Source: Methylacidiphilaceae bacterium (GTDB taxonomy: Bacteria > Verrucomicrobiota > Verrucomicrobiia > Methylacidiphilales > Methylacidiphilaceae). From it: a DNA stretch of 5,449 nt. A program made the translations under genes and the position numbers. This document shows, one piece after another, positions 1 through 5,447 of this stretch (its first letter is position 1; each line of letters starts with the position of its first letter). Below the pieces are notes generated by a model. That model had not been told where the DNA came from, searched no databases, and saw nothing but the letters and a program-made list of their open reading frames with translations. The stretch spans positions 1-5,449 of the forward strand of contig JAQUAR010000127.1 of assembly GCA_028687155.1 (NCBI GenBank), given 5' to 3'.

Positions 1-405
1 CTGATGAGCTCTGGCGGCGAGGCGCTGGATCAGCACGTCGCGATTGGGGCAAGAAAGGTGAAAAACATGCAGAATGTCGACGGAGGTGGAGAGTTTCGCG
101 AGCTGATTGACGTTGCGAGGGATTCCGTCGAGCACGAGCAAATCCGACGCGGGGCGGTAGCGGCCCGAGTCGATCATCATCTGAACGTGGCCTTGCCAGA
201 CGCGGATCGTTAAATCGTCGGGGACGAGCTGTCCTTGATCCGAGTATTGGCGGGACAGCCTTCCCAAATCGGAGCCGGGATCGAGGGCTCGGAAGAGCTC
301 TCCCGAGGAGAGATGGATAAATCCAGGAATTTGGGCAAGCAGCTGTCCCTGCATCCCCTTTCCGGAACCGGGAGCTCCGAGAAGGAGCAGTGAGCGAAAT
401 TTCAT
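1..405 (-). CDS. adk: Adenylate kinase, N-terminal 135 residues (3' end outside window)
   Basis: Adenylate kinase catalyses ATP + AMP = 2 ADP in the cytoplasm. Reading the minus strand from the ATG at 405-403 gives 135 codons with no stop, running off the left edge. Visible motifs are the P-loop GAPGSGKG at residues 10-17, the NMP-binding segment SSGELFRA at 33-40 (Arg39 at the AMP-binding Arg position), LVPDD at 60-64, and LVLDGIPRN at 90-98, matching the family DGFPRT motif with Arg97. The start is supported by AGGA eight bases upstream (TCCT at 414-417 on the plus strand). The family is usually about 180-220 residues, so roughly one third is missing, including the rest of the LID and CORE. 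Oddity: the residue after GKG is Met18, where the family almost always has Thr. The gene is transcribed away from the exbB-like operon. The wording of the motifs resembles PVC-group adenylate kinases from memory. A paralogous nucleoside-monophosphate kinase is the main alternative. Confidence 0.88.
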   Translation of the reverse strand, partial: MKFRSLLLLGAPGSGKGMQGQLLAQIPGFIHLSSGELFRALDPGSDLGRLSRQYSDQGQLVPDDLTIRVWQGHVQMMIDSGRYRPASDLLVLDGIPRNVNQLAKLSTSVDILHVFHLSCPNRDVLIQRLAARAHQ

Positions 406-457
406 CGTCTTATTCCTACGAACCGAATCCTCATCGAGTTGTCTTTGCACGAGCCGA

Positions 458-479
458 CAGACTTCTTGGGAGAAATCTG
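458..479. repeat. Inverted repeat in the divergent leader
   Basis: Arms CAGACTTCT (458-466) and AGAAATCTG (471-479) pair over nine positions with one mismatch, around a TGGG loop. It could be an operator for a dimeric regulator acting on either divergent gene, or a hairpin in a 5' leader. No T-run follows on either strand, so it is not an obvious terminator. The structure is seen directly; the function is inference. Confidence 0.35.
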
Positions 480-558
480 CCCGAGCCGCGAGGCTACCCC
501 TTTGTCGGCCCGCTCGCAAGACGGCTTGGCAACGGTGGCGAGAATTCGGTAAGTTCGT

Positions 559-563
559 GGGGA
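559..563 (+). promoter_or_regulatory. Ribosome binding site of the exbB/tolQ-like gene
   Basis: GGGGA lies nine bases before the ATG at 573. It supports that start over the GTG at 557, which is in a different frame and gives no recognisable protein. Confidence 0.6.
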
Positions 564-572
564 TAGCTTCCT

Positions 573-1337
573 ATGAATCATCTCTTCTTCGCATCGCCCC
601 TGCCTTTCCCGTCATTCTTTGCTGCGGCATCCGCCCCTCAGCCACCGGCGTTGACGGTCTGGGGGCTTCTCCAGTCCGGGGGATGGGTGATGCTGCCTCT
701 TCTCTTCATCTCAGTGATCGCTCTTTGGCTCATCTTCTACGGTCTGGCGTCGCTTCGTCTGAGTGCGGTCTGGACGCGCGATTTAGAGCGCAGGCTTGAA
801 GCCGTCTTCCAACGGCGCGACCTCTCCCTTCTCGCCGAGCTCGTTCGGAAAAGAAACGAAGGAGTTGCCCGCGTCCTCCGCGAAGCACTTAGCCTCTATC
901 AGCGCTATCCCAATGCGGACGGAGAGGCGGTCCGTTCCGTGGCCCAGGTCGTCGGCAGCGGGATCGCTGCTTCCCTCAACCAGAGAATTCTCTATCTGCT
1001 CGACGTCGGGGTGATCTCGCCCATGCTCGGCCTCTTCGGCACGGTGGTAGGCATCTTGCGTTCCTTTGGCTCGATTGCAGCCGACCCATCTCCGATGCGG
1101 ACGATGCTCCTGGCGGGAGGAGTTTCGCAGGCGTTGATCGCCACAGCGGTGGGTCTGATCGTCGGGATCTCCTCCATGATGTTCTATTCCTTTTTCCGCG
1201 GGCGGCTGCAGGGCGTGATCACGGTCTTCGAGGAGCGATCCGCCATTTGGGTCCAGGAGTTGATTCTCCTCCACGGTTCCCACGGCGCGGCTGCGTCGGA
1301 GAAGGAACCAGAAAGAGGAGTCGTCCAATCGACATGA
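573..1337 (+). CDS. MotA/TolQ/ExbB-family proton channel subunit
   Basis: This 254-residue inner-membrane protein would form the pentameric proton channel of an energy-coupling motor with the ExbD-like product of the next gene. Three hydrophobic segments are visible at about 37-59, 141-165 and 182-208, with a long cytoplasmic loop between the first two, as in the family. The motif SPMLGLFGTVVGI (149-161) corresponds to the TolQ/ExbB GTVWGIM region; Thr157 aligns with TolQ T145 / ExbB T148. The motif GVSQALIATAVGL (183-195) matches GIAEALIATA; Thr191 aligns with TolQ T178 / ExbB T181. Oddity: Gln186 occupies the position of ExbB Glu176. The N-terminus carries an extra stretch of about 25 residues rich in Phe, Pro and Ala before the usual TVWGLLQSGG start. 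Length is normal for the family. The stop overlaps the next start (ATGA). The S-x3-H transducer downstream argues for a TolQ/ExbB role and not for a MotA role. TolQ and ExbB cannot be separated from sequence alone. Confidence 0.93.
   Translation: MNHLFFASPLPFPSFFAAASAPQPPALTVWGLLQSGGWVMLPLLFISVIALWLIFYGLASLRLSAVWTRDLERRLEAVFQRRDLSLLAELVRKRNEGVARVLREALSLYQRYPNADGEAVRSVAQVVGSGIAASLNQRILYLLDVGVISPMLGLFGTVVGILRSFGSIAADPSPMRTMLLAGGVSQALIATAVGLIVGISSMMFYSFFRGRLQGVITVFEERSAIWVQELILLHGSHGAAASEKEPERGVVQST
1314..1320 (+). promoter_or_regulatory. Ribosome binding site of the exbD/tolR-like gene
   Basis: AGAGGAG lies 13 bases before the ATG at 1334, inside the end of the upstream gene. The spacing is long, but the ATGA overlap probably adds translational coupling. 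It supports 1334 over the in-frame TTG at 1247, which would prefix 29 residues of shadow sequence rich in Arg, Pro and Gly before the membrane segment. Confidence 0.5.
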
Positions 1338-1759
1338 ATTTCCGAGGCCGGGTACCCACCGAGCAGATCGCGCTGCAGCTGGCGCCGATGATCGATGTGA
1401 TCCTCTTTCTGCTCTCCTTCTTTCTGCTAACCTGGAACTTGGCTCGGTATGAGGCGGATCTCGACGTCCGGGTCCCTAAGGCGAAACATGGAGAGAGTCC
1501 CAAGCGCCTTCCCGGGGAAGTGATTCTCAACATCACCAAAGACGGCAAGGTCACCTTGAATCGGAGAGTGGTCTCTCCTTCCGAGCTGGAAGGAATCCTT
1601 CACGGAGTGATCGAACAGTATCCGGACCAGGCGGTGGTGATCCGCGCAGACGAGACGACGAACTATGAGCATGTCGTTCACGTTCTTGATGTCTGCCGGG
1701 CGGCGAATGTCTGGAATATCGCGTTTGCCACGGTTCGGCCTGATCTCGCGACCCCGTAG
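1334..1759 (+). CDS. ExbD/TolR-family biopolymer transport protein
   Basis: This 141-residue protein is the partner that sits inside the ExbB/TolQ pore and carries the proton-responsive aspartate. The protein has a short cytoplasmic N-terminus, one membrane segment at about 18-37 (LAPMIDVILFLLSFFLLTW), and a periplasmic domain of about 100 residues. Asp21 in the MIDVILFLL motif aligns with ExbD D25 and TolR D23. The periplasmic part contains the family-like pattern GEVILNITKDGKVTLN (61-76) and a terminal strand region NIAFATVRPD (128-137). Length is typical. The ATG at 1334 overlaps the stop of the channel gene, which indicates translational coupling. Only one ExbD-type gene is present, whereas some TonB-type operons carry two. 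Together with the preceding gene it makes a complete two-subunit proton motor. Confidence 0.93.
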   Translation: MNFRGRVPTEQIALQLAPMIDVILFLLSFFLLTWNLARYEADLDVRVPKAKHGESPKRLPGEVILNITKDGKVTLNRRVVSPSELEGILHGVIEQYPDQAVVIRADETTNYEHVVHVLDVCRAANVWNIAFATVRPDLATP

Positions 1760-1936
1760 GCTGGACGATGATCCGTTTCGAGGATTGGGCATCCGAGGGG
1801 CCGCCGATCAGAAGGAGGGCGCGCGGGAACCGTCTCTCAGCGAAGACCGCATAATGCCGCTTGCGCGGAAGAAAGGGTTGGCCCGAGCGGGCGTGTGCGT
1901 TCTGGTCGGCAGGGTGCAAAAGGAAGGTCAGAAGAG
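1760..1936 (+). other. Gap between exbD-like and TPR genes with coupled micro-ORFs, uncertain coding
   Basis: No recognisable gene lies in these 177 bases, yet they are not clearly non-coding. An ATG at 1768 opens a 28-codon reading frame (begins MIRFEDW) ending in TAA at 1852-1854. That stop overlaps by one base an ATG at 1854, which opens a second 28-codon frame (begins MPLARKKG) ending in TGA at 1938-1940, overlapping the ATG of the TPR gene. The second frame is also open back through the end of the exbD-like gene to 1665, and its third positions are about two-thirds G or C between 1755 and 1940. Neither predicted peptide matches a family I know. Both are Arg/Lys-rich; the second has a short hydrophobic core. 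Ribosome binding sites for both are poor. Options are small coupled leader peptides, one small overlapping gene, a degraded gene, or chance in GC-rich DNA. Confidence 0.3.
1921..1927 (+). promoter_or_regulatory. Ribosome binding site of the TPR gene
   Basis: AGGAAGG stands nine bases before the ATG at 1937 and decides that start over an in-frame GTG at 1895. The earlier start would add 14 residues rich in Gly, Arg and Lys and has no comparable site. Confidence 0.65.
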
Positions 1937-4318
1937 ATGACGTCGACCAGTGGGATCCGGATGGGCAACCCTGGGGGAAACTTTGGGCTGGGTCGACTGC
2001 TTCGCGTTTGCGGCTTCTGCCTCTTGCTTTTCGGACAGGACGAGTCGAGTTGGTCGGTGGCTGCCCAGCAAAATCCTGGCGAACTCGAGCTGATTCCCCA
2101 GGCGGAGATGCAGTACGAGCAGGCGGTGGATCTCTATCGCGAGGGGCGGCATTCCGAGGCCCTCCGCCTCTTTTCCGAAGCCTTGCCTTCTCTTGCCGCG
2201 ACGAAGAAGGAAGAGGCCCTGTTCGATATTGGCGAATGCTATCGCTTCCTTGGGCGTCCGGCAGATGCCATCTCGGTCTACCGGATGCTCACCCAAAACT
2301 ATCCAAAGAGCCTCTTTGCCCCAGCCGCTTGGTTCTGGGAGGGAAAGTTGCTGATGGAGCGAGAGCATTATGGAGAAGCCATTCCCCCTCTTCAGCTGGC
2401 AGTCGAGCATGGGGCGGGAGAGACCGTGGAAGCGGCTCGTTACCTGCTCGCTCTCTGCGACTTTCACGCGGGAAACGAAGCCGCCGGATCCGAACAGCTA
2501 CGCAAGGTCGCATCCGAAGCATCCCCTTATCGATGGGAGGCCGCTCGTCTGCTCGCGGTTTATCTGGAAAAGAGACGAGACTGGCCGGGCGCTCTCTCCT
2601 ATTGGCAAACCATCGCCACGCAAGCGAAAGACCCTTCGGTGAAGTGGCAGGCGACGGCTCGGGCGGGTTGGGCAGCCCTGCGCGCCGGAGACGCGAAGAG
2701 GGCGGAAGAGTTCTTTGGTCGATGCCTCGGTCCGGATGTCCCTCCCCAATGGCAGAACTTAGCCTCCGAGGGTCAATTCGAAGAGGCACTTTCCCAAAAG
2801 CGTTTCGAAGAAGCCTTGACGTTTCTTCAGTCCCATCCAGAGCGCTTTTCCTTGGAACGGAGGGTCGCCTTGCTTGTGCAGTTGGGCAACGCCTGCCTTC
2901 AAGCGGGGGAGATGGGCATTGCCTTCCAGGTGTTCGATTTCTGCCTTTCCCTGAATCCGCCGGGTCCGGCGCTGGCCGAAGCGGCCTATGGAAGGCTCGT
3001 GGGGTTGGCTGGACTCAATCAGAAGGGAGTTCTGGACGAAGCAAGCGCGTTTCTCGACCGATTCGGCGCCTCTTCGCCTTACGCAGCCCGGGTGCGCTTT
3101 ATTCAAGCCCAGGCGCTCTCGGCTCGAGGACGCTTTTCGGACGCGATCCCTCTCTGGGAAGAGTGCGTCTCTCAGAAGCCAGAAGGGGTTCCTCGATCGG
3201 CGGCGCTCCTGGGCCTGGGTCGAGCCTACTTTGAGTCCGGGCGGTGGAAGGAGGCTGCCGAGACTCTGGAGCGCCTCGGCACGGAAAGTCCCAAGGCCGC
3301 GGAGCTCCTGCCTGCACGGATGACAGAGGGAGCGGCTTGGGACAAGGCGGGAGACGTCGCCAAGGCTCTTGGGGCTTGGAAAGAGGCCCTTGCGCTTGCG
3401 CCCAGAGGCTCGAAGGAACGGGAAGCCAGCCTGGTCCAGACCGCCTTGCTGGCCCGACAGCTCAAGCAGCCCAAGGAGATGGAGCAGTCTTTCCGGTCTC
3501 TGGTGGACGAATATCCAAAGGCCAAGCTTCGACCCCTTGGCTGTCTGTTGCTTGGCCAAGCGGAGCTCGGAGAAAAGAGATACGCCGAGGCGCAAAAGCA
3601 TCTTCTGGAGGCGAGGGAAGAAGAGCCGACCCAATTCTTCGGTCCCGCCACGAGCATGCTGGTCTGGGTCGCCTATGGCGAAAAGAATCCGGAAATGATG
3701 GAACGCTTTCTCGGAGAGCTGGAGGAAAAGGCTCCGGAGTCGGCCGCGCAGCTTCCCGCCGCTCTCTACTATTGGGCCGGGCTCTCATGGGCCAAGGAGA
3801 ACCGGCTGATTCTGGCGAAGAACGCCCTGCAAAAGGCCAGTTCGCGATCCGATGCCGGCCCCTATCTGGCATCCATATACTGGCAGCTAGCCGAAATCGA
3901 GCGGAAGCTGCACGAATGGCCGGGTGCGGTTCACTGCTATCGGGAATTCCGCAAGCTCGATCCGAACGGAGCAGACAACAGCCCGGTGCTCTTGGGATTC
4001 GCGGAAGCCGAGACCGGAGCCGAAGAGTACGCTTCGGCACAGAAGCATTTGGAGCAAGTGCTCCTTCAAGAACCCGAGGGCCGACGAAACGCCGAAGCGC
4101 GCATGCTCCTCGGGAACCTCTATTGGGCGCAAAAAAACTATGCGGAAGCCGCCAAGACCTATAGTACCCTCAGCTTGATCTACCAGGATAACGAAATTAC
4201 CCCGCGCGCCATGGAAAAGGCCGCCTCGAGCTTCGCTCGGTCTGGGGATGAGCAACAGGCGGCCAATTGGCGGAAACTTCTGAGGGAAAAGTACCCGGAT
4301 TTCAAACCAGATGCCTGA
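1937..4318 (+). CDS. Large exported TPR-repeat protein of a Tol-Pal-like operon
   Basis: The 793-residue product is a predicted periplasmic helical-repeat scaffold. A signal peptide is likely but not strong: Arg20/Arg23, a short hydrophobic core at about 24-32 (VCGFCLLLF), and a possible signal peptidase I site after VAA at 41-43. No good lipobox is seen at the cysteines, so a lipoprotein is unlikely. A second ATG at 1961 (residue 9) is an alternative start. The rest is almost entirely TPR-like helix pairs. Clear examples are 93-126 (ALFDIGECYRFLGR, then AISVYRMLTQNYP), 134-156, 422-447 (ALLGLGRAYFESGRWKEA), 533-560 (LGQAELGEKRYAEAQKHL), 645-675 and 719-752 (ARMLLGNLYWAQKNYAEAAK). NYP/EYP/KYP repeat ends resemble BamD/CpoB-type TPRs. 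At nearly 800 residues it is far larger than CpoB (about 260). Its place between the motor and the OmpA-like transducer suggests it binds one of them or peptidoglycan-synthesis enzymes in the periplasm; that is inference. Its stop overlaps the next gene by eight bases. Confidence 0.85.
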   Translation: MTSTSGIRMGNPGGNFGLGRLLRVCGFCLLLFGQDESSWSVAAQQNPGELELIPQAEMQYEQAVDLYREGRHSEALRLFSEALPSLAATKKEEALFDIGECYRFLGRPADAISVYRMLTQNYPKSLFAPAAWFWEGKLLMEREHYGEAIPPLQLAVEHGAGETVEAARYLLALCDFHAGNEAAGSEQLRKVASEASPYRWEAARLLAVYLEKRRDWPGALSYWQTIATQAKDPSVKWQATARAGWAALRAGDAKRAEEFFGRCLGPDVPPQWQNLASEGQFEEALSQKRFEEALTFLQSHPERFSLERRVALLVQLGNACLQAGEMGIAFQVFDFCLSLNPPGPALAEAAYGRLVGLAGLNQKGVLDEASAFLDRFGASSPYAARVRFIQAQALSARGRFSDAIPLWEECVSQKPEGVPRSAALLGLGRAYFESGRWKEAAETLERLGTESPKAAELLPARMTEGAAWDKAGDVAKALGAWKEALALAPRGSKEREASLVQTALLARQLKQPKEMEQSFRSLVDEYPKAKLRPLGCLLLGQAELGEKRYAEAQKHLLEAREEEPTQFFGPATSMLVWVAYGEKNPEMMERFLGELEEKAPESAAQLPAALYYWAGLSWAKENRLILAKNALQKASSRSDAGPYLASIYWQLAEIERKLHEWPGAVHCYREFRKLDPNGADNSPVLLGFAEAETGAEEYASAQKHLEQVLLQEPEGRRNAEARMLLGNLYWAQKNYAEAAKTYSTLSLIYQDNEITPRAMEKAASSFARSGDEQQAANWRKLLREKYPDFKPDA

Positions 4319-5330
4319 GCCCCTAGTCCTCTCCCGAGAGCATCGAGGACGTCTCGCTCTGACGGCGCTCCTGCTCTCCCTTGTCGTTCATGGCGTGATC
4401 CTGGGCGTGGTCGGCCCCCTTCGCGTGCGAGGGCGCATGGTGCTCGCTTCCCAGGCAAAAGAGATGACCAGGACCTTTCATTTGGGCCGGGCGGAGCTGC
4501 CGAACTCTCTTTTCCAGGCTCGCGCCCAATCGAGCGTCCCGACGACCGCACCGGTCCCCGATCTGGAGGCTCCCCAAGAGGTGAAGGGGGCGGAGGCGAT
4601 CGTGCAAAAGCTGGCCCAGGAAAATCCGGTTCGAGTCCCGCTGCCGGAGGCAACTCCTGGAGGTGCACCGGAAGTGGCGGTGCTCACACCGACACCGCCC
4701 AGCGAGACGAGCCCCTATGTTCCGGATATGCGGGCCGAGTTGGAAAACGCGACTTCCCAAACCAACGTCGGTCCCGCCGTCCTAGGTGCTCCGAATGATG
4801 CGATCGTTCTCCCTTCGGGGGTTGGGCGGAATCCACAGCCGGGCGCGAGTGCCGCCGGGCAGGCCGGCACCCATCCGGAAGAGGCGGCCGGGGGAGCAGG
4901 ACTGCCCGGTGCGGATGACGTCCAGAGTCAGTTTCGAGCCGCCGCGAACTTCGATCCTCGCATTCCACAGCCAATCATGGTGCGGCTGCCCAGCGATATT
5001 TTGTTTGATTTCGACTCCTACCACTTACGCCCGGATGCGGAACCCCTTCTGGCGCAAGTGGCAGAAATTCTGAAGCGCTACGGCCGGGCCGATGTGGAGA
5101 TCGGCGGACACACCGATACGTTTGGGGATGACCAATATAACCTGAAATTGAGTCAAGAACGGGCCGAATCGGTGCAGCGCTGGTTTCAAGAACGCTTGCC
5201 GGGCGATCAGCTCTCGTTCCATTCCACCGGGCACGGCCGCCGCCGGCCGATCGTCAATCCGCGAGGAACGATCGACGAGCAAGCAAAGAATCGGCGGGTC
5301 GAAATCGTGATTCGAGCGCTCTCCCGATGA
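4311..5330 (+). CDS. TonB/TolA-like anchor fused to OmpA/Pal-type peptidoglycan-binding domain
   Basis: This 339-residue protein has three parts. Residues 1-14 are cytoplasmic with basic residues, followed by one membrane segment at about 15-36. That segment contains Ser23 and His27 in the arrangement S-x3-H (LSLVVHGVILG), as in TonB (S16/H20) and TolA (S18/H22), where it contacts the ExbB/TolQ channel. Residues 37-220 form a linker rich in Pro, Ala, Gly and Thr/Ser, of the kind that spans the periplasm. Residues 222-336 are an OmpA-family domain: SDILFDFDSYHLRPDA (228-243), GGHTDTFGDDQYNLKLSQERA (265-285) and NRRVEI (327-332). Asp269 and Arg284 align with the peptidoglycan-contacting D271 and R286 of OmpA. 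The protein has no cysteine, so it cannot be a Pal-like lipoprotein. No Shine-Dalgarno sequence precedes the ATG; translation probably depends on coupling to the TPR gene through the eight-base overlap. A MotB-like architecture is the nearest known parallel, but MotB lacks S-x3-H and carries its own proton-binding Asp, a role taken here by the ExbD-like protein. Confidence 0.87.
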   Translation: MPEPLVLSREHRGRLALTALLLSLVVHGVILGVVGPLRVRGRMVLASQAKEMTRTFHLGRAELPNSLFQARAQSSVPTTAPVPDLEAPQEVKGAEAIVQKLAQENPVRVPLPEATPGGAPEVAVLTPTPPSETSPYVPDMRAELENATSQTNVGPAVLGAPNDAIVLPSGVGRNPQPGASAAGQAGTHPEEAAGGAGLPGADDVQSQFRAAANFDPRIPQPIMVRLPSDILFDFDSYHLRPDAEPLLAQVAEILKRYGRADVEIGGHTDTFGDDQYNLKLSQERAESVQRWFQERLPGDQLSFHSTGHGRRRPIVNPRGTIDEQAKNRRVEIVIRALSR

Positions 5331-5350
5331 AAAGCCGCCGGCAGCCGATG

Positions 5351-5372
5351 AGACGAGACGGACGAGTCGTCT
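5351..5372. terminator. Weak inverted repeat after the operon, possible terminator
   Basis: AGACGA (5351-5356) and TCGTCT (5367-5372) are perfect six-base arms around ten bases; an alternative fold is GACGA-G-TCGTC (5361-5371). It sits 20 bases after the last stop codon, where a terminator is expected, but there is no T-run on the plus strand. A second candidate, for minus-strand transcription, is the GC-rich palindromic stretch around 5335-5348 followed by TTTT. Function is inferred from position only. Confidence 0.22.
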
Positions 5373-5411
5373 GAAGGCGGGGCAACGAGAGATCGCTTCC
5401 TCGCATCCGGA

Positions 5412-5447
5412 TCAAGCGCGCGAAGCCGCCTCCAATTGGGCCTGAAT
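5412..5447 (-). CDS. Possible C-terminal tail of a convergent gene
   Basis: Reading the minus strand from the right edge, eleven sense codons (IQAQLEAASRA) end in TGA at 5414-5412. The codon usage and composition look coding, and a convergent gene would fit the change of context after the operon. Eleven residues cannot identify a family, and the opposite strand is open here too, so this is only a candidate. Confidence 0.22.
   Translation of the reverse strand: MQAQLEAASRA

Larger units (their letters stand above)
406..572. promoter_or_regulatory. Divergent intergenic region between adk and the exbB-like operon
   Basis: These 167 bases separate two divergently transcribed genes, so promoters for both should lie here. 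I see no convincing sigma-70 pair. On the plus strand TTGGCA (525-530) has only a poor -10 downstream. On the minus strand TTGCGA with TAGCCT 17 bases later is weak. The region holds the dyad listed separately (458-479) and longer-range arms GCCGACA (453-459) and TGTCGGC (503-509), which could pair with each other and partly compete with it. The assignment as regulatory rests on gene orientation, not on a recognised element. Confidence 0.45.

Noticed and set aside
1247..1333. Earlier TTG start for the exbD/tolR-like gene
   Set aside because: The added 29 residues are the shadow of the upstream gene's C-terminus and would give an abnormal N-terminus; ATG at 1334 fits the family and the operon overlap.
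1861..3234. 457-codon plus-strand open frame overlapping the first half of the TPR gene
   Set aside because: Its product is Arg/Ser/Gly/Pro-rich with no domain, and it lies out of frame within a gene with clear TPR repeats and a good ribosome binding site. GC-rich third positions make such shadows common.
2759..3634. 291-codon minus-strand open frame inside the TPR gene
   Set aside because: Antisense shadow with Leu/Arg/Ser-rich low-information sequence and no recognisable motif.
573..5330. Flagellar MotA/MotB stator, suggested by channel plus OmpA-like domain
   Set aside because: A separate ExbD/TolR-type subunit with the key Asp is present, the OmpA-domain protein has S-x3-H in its membrane segment, and no flagellar gene is nearby.
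4311..5330. Ordinary TonB for iron or vitamin uptake
   Set aside because: The C-terminus is an OmpA-family domain, not a TonB C-terminal domain, and no TonB-dependent receptor is in the window.
5327..5374. 15-codon ORF overlapping the transducer stop (ATGA)
   Set aside because: Very short, Arg-rich, no ribosome binding site; likely chance.
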